NCBI GenBank assembly: GCA_940337035.1
Contig: CALNHX010005791.1
Location: forward strand, 36,684 to 100,683
DNA length: 64,000 nt
Reading direction: 5' to 3'
From: Agriotes lineatus
Lineage: Eukaryota; Arthropoda; Insecta; Coleoptera; Elateridae
Shown in pieces: positions 57,255 through 64,000 of this stretch. A model generated the notes under the pieces. It ran no database searches. It was not told the DNA's origin and worked only from the letters and a program-made list of their open reading frames with translations. Within the stretch, counting starts at the first letter, position 1. Every line of letters begins with the position of its first letter. The translations under genes were made by a program, and so were the position numbers.

Positions 57255-58586
57255 ATGGACGACAAAACATTGCTCTCCGTTTTACCAATAGTCTTGGAAT
57301 TATTAGACAGTGACGATGAAGTAGCAGTCCTTAATAACTATTTTTTACAAAAAAAACGAAAAGCACGAATTGGAATAAAAAATTATGTAGTGAATGTAGC
57401 TCTTATGTATAGTCTTGATGGTAAGTATAGTATTTTGGCTTTATTTTGAGAACTTAAAAAATTAAAATATGTTATGCACCTATACCGTACTTTACAGATT
57501 TTAAAAGCCACTTTAGGTTGCGAAGAGACACCTTTGAACATTTAATTGGAGTGTTAGGGCCCTATTTAAATCCAAAGAACAAAAATGGAATCGGAAGACC
57601 TACAAAAGCACCAGAACAGCAATTCCTGGTAGTCTTATGTTTGCTTGCTAATCAGGAAGTTTTCAGGTTTGCTATTTTTATTAATAGCTCATCTGTAGCA
57701 ATTTTAAGAAAACACATTTTTACAGAACTATCGCTGAAAGATTCGACATTTCCAAGTCCACCGCATGGTGTTATCTGCATAAAATTTGTGCAATCTTAGT
57801 ACAATTATCAAGCAATTATATTAAATGGCCAGTTGGTGTGCAGGCTGTTAAAACAATGGCAGCATTTCAAAAGAGGCAAGATTTTGTGAATGTTATAGGT
57901 GCTATTGATGGTACGCACATTCCGATCAGTGCTCCTCTAAAGCAGCAAATGGTTTACTGCAATAGAAATAAACATCACTCAATCATGTTACAGGCTGTAT
58001 GTGACACAAATTATATGTTTACCGATGTCTTTGCAGGTATGATCAAATGCAGCTTTTATTAAATGTATTATGTTCATGCACGATGTAAGCTTATTTCAAA
58101 CATTTGGCAGGTTATCCTGGCAGTGTACATGATGCTCGAGTATTTTATAACTCCCCGCTAGGCAGAAGGATTGAAGAAAATCCAAATAATCTTTTCCCAC
58201 AAGACAGCCACATTTTAGGAGACTCGGCTTATAAAAATACTAAATATGTATTAACTCCGTATAAAGACACTGGACATTTGACAAGAATTCAGAAAAATTA
58301 TAATTTTAAACATTCATCTACACGTGTGTTTATTGAACAATCATTTGGGTTATTAAAGGGTCGGTTTAGGATTTTAAAACACGTTAATATTTATAGAACC
58401 CAGCTTATTCCAACACTAATTATTGCATGTTGTGTTTTACACAACATTTGTATGGAGAGAGACGATAAAGATATTGAGCCGTATTTTGATGAAAGCATGG
58501 TTCCGTTGAAAATTCCATATTCAAATAATGATTGTACTGGTCTAAATAAGAAAAACTGTATTGCTAATATGCTTTATAAGAAATAA
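57255..58586 (+). CDS. HARBI1-like transposase of Harbinger B, intact, four exons
   Basis: Exons 57255-57420, 57498-57666, 57726-58036 and 58111-58586 join to 1,122 nt, a 373-residue protein with no stop or shift. Introns are 59-77 bp; the second has a weak donor (GTTTGC). The N-terminus has LRRDTFEHLIGVLGPYLNP and ERFDISKSTAWCYLHKI, a helix-turn-helix-like region. The DDE core shows IGAIDGTHIPISAP (D), YPGSVHDARVFYNSP (D) and FIEQSFGLLKGRFRILK (E). It performs cut-and-paste transposition at 3-bp targets with the partner protein on the other strand. Length and motifs are those of complete family members. This is the best candidate for a live enzyme in the window. Confidence 0.93.
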
Positions 58587-58592
58587 CAATAT

Positions 58593-59464
58593 TTATTTGT
58601 TTTTTAAAACATTGATTAAGTCTTTAAATAGCTCCATTTTTTCCTCATGACGTGCTGCAGCTTCCTCTCGAAATCGCTTGGCCCATTCAGGTTCAACAAC
58701 AGAAGTTCTTTTCCTTGAAGTTGACGTAGTAGGTGTTTCATACTGTAACCGATATACTTTGAATAACTAAATTAACTAAGTTATTAAGTAGCTACCTCTG
58801 ATCTGCTAGAAGGGCTTGAAGTTTCGACTAAAGTTAAAGGTCCTGATTCACTACCACTAATACTTGCAGTTGGTTCACTAGCATTACTTGCAAGGCACAA
58901 TAGTTCGGGATTCACGTCTGCATCTTTGCCAAAAATCTCTTGAAATTGATTAAAGTAAGGCCATGTTTTGGAACCCCTACCAGTTGATGTATTGTTGTCT
59001 TTGATACGTTTATAAGTTTTTTTTTAAATTCCTAAATTTCATATCGCATTCGTATCCACTAAATTTGTAACCCAATTTGTTAACTTCATTTGCGACAAGC
59101 TTCCAAACTGCTGAATTTGTTTTTTAGCTGATCTGAATAAATACAAATGATCCTGATAAGTCGACAACAGTAATGTAATATTGGCATCAGTCCACTTTCT
59201 TACATTTTCTGAACAAGGATTATTCACATATCCAATCTCTTCCTCATCTACAACAGAAGCAGAGATAAAAACTGAAACTGCTGTGTTTAAATTAAAAGCA
59301 ATTGATTACCTACCTTCTTCATTTTCTTCAATATTACAAACATTTTCACTTTCCTCCTGCATATAACTAATGTGCGTTTCTTCAAAGTGACGCTGAATTT
59401 CTTCATAGTCGCCTTGAAGTCCGCATACCGAACACTGTCCTACTGCATTTTCTTCAAGATTCAT
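58593..59464 (-). pseudogene. Zinc finger plus Myb-like partner protein of Harbinger B
   Basis: The start ATG at 59464 (MNLEENAVGQ) leads to a C2H2-like finger (CSVCGLQGDYEEIQRHFEET, then H) in exon 1, ending at GTAGGT near 59313. Exon 2 (from about 59250) has a SANT/Myb trihelix: VRKWTDANITLLLSTYQDHL, WKLVANEVNKLGYKFSGYEC, NLKKTYKRIK. Exon 3 ends with EPEWAKRFREEAAARHEEKM near 58660 and a stop at 58593. To read it through, one base must be added or removed in an A6 run near 59130 and in an A9 run near 59030. Both are homopolymers, so assembly error is as likely as true decay. Its role would be DNA binding and nuclear import of the transposase. Confidence 0.72.
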
Positions 59465-60732
59465 TATAGTAATAAACCTTAAATACAAAAAGCGAGTGCG
59501 ATCAAATGTAAACAATTCGTATTTTTTAGGTTATGTTGGACACATGTTTGATCTACCGACGTAATCTCTCGGTTTATAATTCATGTACCCGGTAGACGAG
59601 TTCGGTATATCGGTATAATTTTCGAACGCAGGGCCGGTGTAACCGGTAACATTATCGAACGCGATTGGTGCGAGCGGTATCTACCGGTATAATTTTCGTA
59701 AACGCCTTATGCTTCTTATTTTCAATTCTGCATCAGACACCGTTTGCACATTTAGAGAGAAGTAGCCTTTTCGGTTTCTAAATATTTCGGCATCGTCTCC
59801 TCCTAAACAGAATTAAAGCAAAATATTATTTATTCATCGTAGAAATATTAAAAGGCTTAGGTACCTGGAGATTCTATTCTTATATGTGTACAATCAATAC
59901 TTCCGATAATTCGGGGAAAACGAGCTATCTCGTAGAATTCGGCTGCAGTGCGTGCCATTTCGTTTTCATTTTCACACATTTTTATATATTGTGGACGTAA
60001 CGAACCTATGGCGTTTGATACTCTTTTAACAATCCTGGAAGCTGTGGCTTTCGATACCCCAGCAAAATCCGCTACTACAATAAGCATACTTCCTGTCGCA
60101 TAAAATCTCAGCGTTAGCAATAGCTGCAGCATCGGTTGTATACATCCTCCCCTCTAATTGCAAGATAATTATGTAAATATTAAATTAGGTAATCTTGATT
60201 GTTGCAATAACTTTAACAGTATGCACTCTTACCTATTTGTTGGTAATCTAATTAAATTATGAATTTTCGCCAACAAATTTACCGTAGTGGGTTAGGTTAA
60301 CCTAAATCGGTCAAAAAACTCGGTATCATTCCACCTATTTATATGGTCAATACGATCTCGATAAACTTTGGGCCTCCGTACAATAACTTCATCATCAGAT
60401 GAACTCGAACTTGAGCTACTTGAAAATAACATTTTTCGACGACTGACATCGAAAGTAGATTTTTCTCACTGTCATTTGACAACAGAAAGTTGACATTTGC
60501 CGCTGAGCGTGCGTTTTCATCTTTTTGCCGCTCGCCGAGCGTTTTGGGTTTCCGCGTGAACAAAATAGGTAGCCACGTCCGAATGTTTCCTTGACAACGC
60601 CCGTCATTTGTGGAAATAACCGCGTCACATGTCATATAGACTGCGCGAGTAATGTTAACTTGATTGTCAATTAATTTTTGCGATAAAACGAAATTTGATA
60701 TTTTCCTTTAATAATATGCTCAGTCGTCGAAA

Positions 60733-60872
60733 AAATAGTATGTATGTTTCGAGCTAAAAGTGCGCTTGCCGCTTTTGCATGATTGCTGGTTTCGACTTCG
60801 TCTCAACCAGCAATATTCATGCGCAAGCGGCAAGAATGCACTTTCAGCTCTTAACATACAATATACTATTTT
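60733..60872. repeat. 140-bp palindromic MITE near the 5' end of the Harbinger A transposase
   Basis: AAATAGTATGTATGTTTCGA at the left pairs with AACATACAATATACTATTTT at the right. Inner arms GTGCGCTTGCCGCTTTTGCA / TTCATGCGCAAGCGGCAAGA and ATTGCTGGTTTCGA / CTCAACCAGCAAT meet in a 4-base loop. Size and termini match the MITE at 22387-22526. Confidence 0.75.
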
Positions 60873-61079
60873 CCGTGTTTCACCACTAAATGTCAATGAA
60901 CACAAACAATATATAATTTGAGGTTACGTTCAACTTTAAGCAGTTAAAGGAGGGTCGACGGGACTTTAGCTTAAAGTGACTTTAAAGGCGCCTTTAACTT
61001 GAAAGTTGTATTATGAAACACAATTTTTCACTTCAAGTTGACTTTATATTTAAAGTTGATTATGAAACTGGGCGTAAGT

Positions 61080-61530
61080 TACCTACTTGTTGTGATGGAA
61101 TCACTACGGTTCTTTTTTTTAAATCTTGGTACGGAATATTTTTATTCTTTTGCCTTTTCGGTATTGTATAATTTCTTAGTTTAAGGGTTTATTATAGTTA
61201 TTAGCTTTCATCTCCTTTAAACTTTCTGAGCCTATCAGTGCGTCAAAGTAGTCGTGGAATTTTGTTACAATGAATTTTAGATTTTGATTTTTCTTGAATA
61301 ATTCTATTTGTAACCATTCATCGTTAGTAATTTCGGTATGTATTGATTTTAATATAAACTCTTTGAAATATATTTTTTCTTTAAATCAACGATGAGCTAT
61401 TTCCGAATTCATTACCGAATTAGTTGCTCCGGTATCTAATAAAAGTTTTAAATTTGGATTGGTTATTTGAATATAAAGTAAACTGTAATTATGGTTAGTT
61501 AATTCGTGAATCCCTCCGGTTAATTTTCCG
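61080..61530 (-). pseudogene. gypsy protease and start of pol
   Basis: Overlapping the 3' end of gag in another frame, ENLTGGIHELTNHNYS leads to LKLLLDTGATNSVMNSE (the D-T-G-A protease site) and, past a stop, FKEFILKSIHTEITNDEWLQ and FHDYFDALIGSESLKEMKAN. Pol normally follows gag by ribosomal frameshift in this group. The reading ends at the Harbinger A insertion. Confidence 0.72.
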
Positions 61531-62656
61531 AGGCCGTTAAACGAAAATTTTGGATATTTTTAATTAATTCTTCGTCCGGTGGATTTTCTTCGTTGTCGTC
61601 GATGTATGTGACCTCTTCGATTGATTCATAATTTTCGAAATCGCTTTCGTCGTATAGATCCGCTGATGCTTCGATTTGCACCACATTAAGAAAAGGTTTA
61701 TGTACATTTTCTCTTTTAAAGTAATTCGTCCTAACATTACTTGTTGACATAGGTGTAGGTTGTTCAACGTTAGGGAAACTGATCGACATGGGTGTATTCT
61801 GATTGTTTTGCGCGTTAGTGCGACTAAAATAGCCTTTGGATTGACATACGTTTATTTTTCGCGGATTAGTTTCCATATAGTATTTATTACTTCTATTGTC
61901 ATAATATTTCTTAGGTGGATAATTTTGATTTTGTTTTTGATGTCCTTGATGCTGTACGAGCTGTAAACGAATGGCTGACGTACCCATTTTGCCTGCATTA
62001 TGTCCTACTTGATTTTGAAAATTTCCCTTCCTTATTTCCTTTTCTGAATTTGAATGTTTAGTAACATAACTCAAAACTACGCCTATTGTTTCAGCCATAG
62101 TTTTAGTTTCTTTTACGTCTAAAATCGTTTGAAGTAAGGGCGGACAATTATTATGCAGGACCTCGATTCCCGTTTGCTCGTTAATATCCCTGTATACGAT
62201 TTTTTGAGTTTTGGTAATAGCATTGTCTGAATACATTTTTGAATTTAAGCGATTTTCCATTGTTTTGATTCTCTCGATAAAATTTGGTAACGATTCCTGA
62301 AATCCAAGTTTTAAATTTTTAAATTGTTGTGCTAAGACTTTCCTATCCGTGTAATCGCCGTATTTAATGTGTAACAAAGCTTTAAGATCTGGCCATGTTT
62401 TAATGTCTGACCTAACTGATAAGGGTTCATTTACTTCGCCTGTTAGCGTGCTACAAATGAGGCAAAAAACGTTATTAGTTAATACGGTATCATTAGTTGA
62501 ACCATATCTATTAAAATATTGATCGATTTTCCATAGAAATGAATTTAAAGGGCCTATTTTGCCTTCAAATTTTAGCAAAATATCGCCATAATGCCTTGAG
62601 GCACCAATTGCTTGTTCTGCAAGTGGAATTGCAGGTTGTTGGGCTGAAGTAGTCAT
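61520..62656 (-). CDS. gypsy/errantivirus-like Gag, intact
   Basis: An open frame of 378 residues begins MTTSAQQPAIPLAEQAIG. The capsid-like region has DILLKFEGKIGPLNSFLWKI, WPDLKALLHIKYGDYTDRKV and LGFQESLPNFIERIKTMENR, as in Gag of 17.6/297/gypsy relatives. There is no CCHC knuckle; instead a basic Asn/Gln-rich segment (KQNQNYPPKKYYDNRSNKYY) probably binds RNA. The acidic C-terminus (YESIEEVTYIDDNEENPPDE) overlaps the protease frame. The gene looks translatable even though pol is broken. Confidence 0.85.
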   Translation of the reverse strand: MTTSAQQPAIPLAEQAIGASRHYGDILLKFEGKIGPLNSFLWKIDQYFNRYGSTNDTVLTNNVFCLICSTLTGEVNEPLSVRSDIKTWPDLKALLHIKYGDYTDRKVLAQQFKNLKLGFQESLPNFIERIKTMENRLNSKMYSDNAITKTQKIVYRDINEQTGIEVLHNNCPPLLQTILDVKETKTMAETIGVVLSYVTKHSNSEKEIRKGNFQNQVGHNAGKMGTSAIRLQLVQHQGHQKQNQNYPPKKYYDNRSNKYYMETNPRKINVCQSKGYFSRTNAQNNQNTPMSISFPNVEQPTPMSTSNVRTNYFKRENVHKPFLNVVQIEASADLYDESDFENYESIEEVTYIDDNEENPPDEELIKNIQNFRLTASEN

Positions 62657-62699
62657 TTTACTTGTGCTTTGCTAAGTTTAGTATTCAGTAGATTTCAAA

Positions 62700-62972
62700 T
62701 TTGAACACAATTACGTGTCGACAATTACTAAAATTTTAACACAATTATTTTGTGTCAGAACTTGTCGACTTGAAGACAATTACATGCCAAGACCAATTAA
62801 TTTACGCACAATTACGTGTCAAACTTATTGCAAGTTAATTACAAGTATTGTTTCTTAATCAAAGAAACTAGAATTATTGAAATCGAACACAATTACGTGT
62901 TAAAAATTATTGGAATTTGAACACAATTATTATGTGTCAAAACGTGTCGGCTTGAGCACAATTACGTGTTAA
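62700..62972 (-). repeat. Array of at least seven ACACAATTACGTGT-type motifs in the gypsy leader
   Basis: On the plus strand, copies or variants start at 62704, 62739, 62772, 62805, 62886, 62920 and 62955: four close to CACAATTACGTGT, two longer forms CACAATTATTTTGTGT / CACAATTATTATGTGT, and one GACAATTACATGCC. They alternate short, long, diverged/short with GTCGACTTGA / GTCGGCTTGA between, so a higher-order unit of roughly 180 bp has been duplicated. An isolated AACAATTACGTGAC lies at 63524 in the LTR. The motif is an interrupted palindrome (ACAC...GTGT). Confidence 0.75.
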
Positions 62973-63433
62973 ACTTATTTCAAGTTCATACAGTAATACA
63001 CAAATTCACTTTTTATTATTCCTGCTTTAGTTAGTGGGGTTTTCCCTATAAAGAATTTTACTACATCACAGCGTTAATCGGCCTCCTCTGTATGGGGTAT
63101 AATTCTTAACTAAATTAAATTAGTATGGGTTTATAATGTTTTCTTGTGTTATAAGTACTCACAATTGCGAACCCCGTCTTTGAAAAGGCAGTGCTGGTTT
63201 GCCTAATGTTGAAGGGTCCTCCGCAGCGATCTTCCTCTGGCTTTTCCCTTGGCTCTGAGGTTTTGGGCACCTCGTTAGGTGTGTCCCCGGTTCTGCTTCG
63301 AAATACCTGGACAGCTGGTGTATTGGTGATGCTCTTATGCGGTTCAATATACTTGGGGCTGTTCCCGTGCAACTGGTTCCGTGGTATGTTGAAGTTCGTT
63401 GGTTGTGGCTGGTACTTGTGAAAACTCGCAAAT

Positions 63434-63450
63434 CCGTTCCGACTGCGCCA
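63434..63450 (-). other. Primer binding site of the gypsy element
   Basis: On the minus strand TGGCGCAGTCGGAACGG follows directly after ACATAAT. TGGCGCAGTCGG is the primer site characteristic of 17.6/297/gypsy-type elements in insects. This fixes the 5' LTR inner edge at 63451. Confidence 0.8.
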
Positions 63451-63771
63451 ATTATGTACTCGAAATAGTTGGTGATGTTTTAAAAACAATTTATTCAACT
63501 TTCGAATACAGAAGTTATAGTCGATTAACAATTACGTGACTTATTATTACACCAGTTAATGCCAATTACAGCGTTGACTACAAACTTAAAGCTAAGAAGC
63601 GTTTACATCATTTTTATAAGTTCGTTTATAAACACATTAGCAGTTACCTACATGAGGTGTGATACACTTCCATTAAAGTATTTGGTTATTTAGGGATTTT
63701 GCGTATATTAGTAATAGCATAAACTATGCGTCATGTTTTAATTAAATTAGCCTTGATTCGGCTTCATAACT
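63451..63771 (-). repeat. Probable 5' LTR of the gypsy element
   Basis: It ends beside the primer site. On the minus strand an AGTTATGAAGCC start at 63771 fits the AGT-type LTR start of errantiviruses, a TATAAAAA lies near 63619-63611 and AATAAA near 63490. The outer edge rests on the AGTTA word alone because no second LTR is visible. Confidence 0.4.
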
Positions 63772-64000
63772 CGGGAAATCAATAAAAATGTTTAGGCGAC
63801 CTTATTGATAAGTTCCAAAGGAATTTGCAAGATGTGCACTCCATAAAATTAATTATAGCGCAGGTATGATTGTACCATACTTGGTTTATGATTTTTGGAA
63901 AAAAGCGGTAGATATTTAATACATAACGGTAGCGCGGTATTCAACTCTGAACCATGAAGGATTCTAATCTCAGAGTATTTAAGAGAATTTTCTTACCGAC

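Larger units (their letters stand above)
57095..59707. mobile_element. Harbinger B, 2.61 kb, TAT duplications, apparently complete
   Basis: The TIRs begin AGGCGTTTACGAAAATTATA and match for about 32 bp. TAT stands at 57092-57094 and 59708-59710. Subterminal ACCGGTA / TACCGG words repeat at both ends (57112-57150, 59570-59690). Two convergent genes: an intact HARBI1 (+) and a finger-Myb protein (-). Removing the insert rejoins the Harbinger A frame KIRS / IVARWPG exactly. Confidence 0.93.
56606..60432 (-). pseudogene. HARBI1-like transposase of Harbinger A, split by Harbinger B
   Basis: The start ATG at 60432 opens a Ser-rich leader (MLFSSSSSS, DDEVIVRRPKVYRD) and an N-terminal domain with one stop (RFRLT-stop-PTTVNLL). 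After an intron: CIQPMLQLLLTLRFYATGSM, FAGVSKATASRIVKRVS and IARFPRIIGSIDCTHIRIES (first D). After another intron DDAEIFRNRKGYFSLNVQTV is cut off at KIRS by Harbinger B. It resumes at 57091 with VARWPGSVHDQTIFNNSDL (second D), RYRNFWLIGDSGYTLR, SLIRSRNTVE (E) and, after a shift, ETAMAVIVATAVVHNIAID. A 15-bp tandem duplication (GGGGTCATAAGGTA, near 56940) adds a further lesion. Confidence 0.85.
54789..61074. mobile_element. Harbinger A, 6.29 kb including a nested copy, TAA duplications
   Basis: CGCCCAGTTTCATAAT at 54789 is inverted at the right end (ATTATGAAACTGGGCG, finishing 61074), and subterminal TTTAAAGT words continue. TAA at 54786-54788 and 61075-61077 is the 3-bp duplication expected for PIF/Harbinger. 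It holds a Myb-like gene (+) and a HARBI1 pseudogene (-), facing each other. Harbinger B is inserted in the latter. Confidence 0.9.
53010..63771 (-). mobile_element. gypsy/errantivirus-like retrotransposon, interrupted by Harbinger A
   Basis: From right to left on the minus strand: LTR end, primer binding site, long leader with repeats, gag, protease, then the Harbinger insertion, RNase H and integrase start. The TAA duplication at 54786-54788 / 61075-61077 joins the two halves. Most of the reverse transcriptase core is missing, and the integrase breaks off near 53010, so this copy is defective. No env-like gene or 3' LTR is present in the window. Confidence 0.8.

Noticed and set aside
63115..63531. 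138-residue minus-strand frame
   Set aside because: It crosses the gypsy primer binding site and LTR edge and lies upstream of gag, where no protein is expected.

Overview
The window looks like insect nuclear DNA, perhaps from a beetle, although the order is a weak guess. It is AT-rich and contains short introns, THAP, MADF and Myb-type transposon proteins, P-element-like, pogo, hAT, Harbinger, Tc1/mariner, Penelope, jockey, Bel/Pao and gypsy sequences, and tRNA-derived SINEs. I could not identify a host protein-coding gene. Nearly everything supportable is transposable-element (TE) DNA, much of it nested, with several insertions fixed by target-site duplications (TSDs) and terminal inverted repeats (TIRs).

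Layout. 1-5.3 kb: the 5' end of a Bel/Pao LTR retrotransposon on the minus strand, with an uninterrupted gag-pol frame that runs off the left edge. 5.4-9.5 kb: a decayed Mutator-like transposase, a SINE with a 10-bp TSD and a long diverged inverted repeat. 9.6-12.5 kb: Harbinger remains (HARBI1 plus a MADF protein). 12.64-18.32 kb: a pogo/Tigger-like element with TA duplications, stuffed with nested palindromes. 19.5-22.8 kb: a LINE fragment, a nearly intact Penelope-like element and palindromic repeats. 23.5-30.45 kb: a P-element/THAP9-like gene split by an IS630/Tc1-like element whose two ends are about 0.9-kb inverted copies of its own 5' half. 30.7-41.2 kb: hAT, pogo, jockey, SINE, a ZMYM-type hAT and a second pogo, stacked inside one another. 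41.3-46.9 kb: an ISL2EU-like element with two convergent genes, a SWIM-YqaJ nuclease and a THAP-DDE transposase, the latter split by a Tc1/mariner copy. 46.9-51.9 kb: a complete hAT with 8-bp TSD that contains a 1.47-kb solo LTR. 53.0-63.8 kb: a gypsy/errantivirus-like element on the minus strand, hit by Harbinger A (54.79-61.07 kb), which is itself hit by Harbinger B (57.10-59.71 kb).

The youngest-looking parts are the Bel/Pao polyprotein, Harbinger B (intact 373-aa transposase, TIRs, TAT duplication), the Myb-like gene of Harbinger A, the gypsy gag, and the mariner and Penelope copies, in each of which I see one nonsense codon in the main frame.

The strongest candidates for new biology are the two-gene ISL2EU-like element, the repeated palindromic motif in the gypsy leader that resembles a binding-site array, the inverted-arm IS630 element, and the families of hairpin repeats that share boundary motifs. 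Family assignments come from recognised motifs read by eye. No alignment or database search was run, and exact ends without a TSD are approximate.
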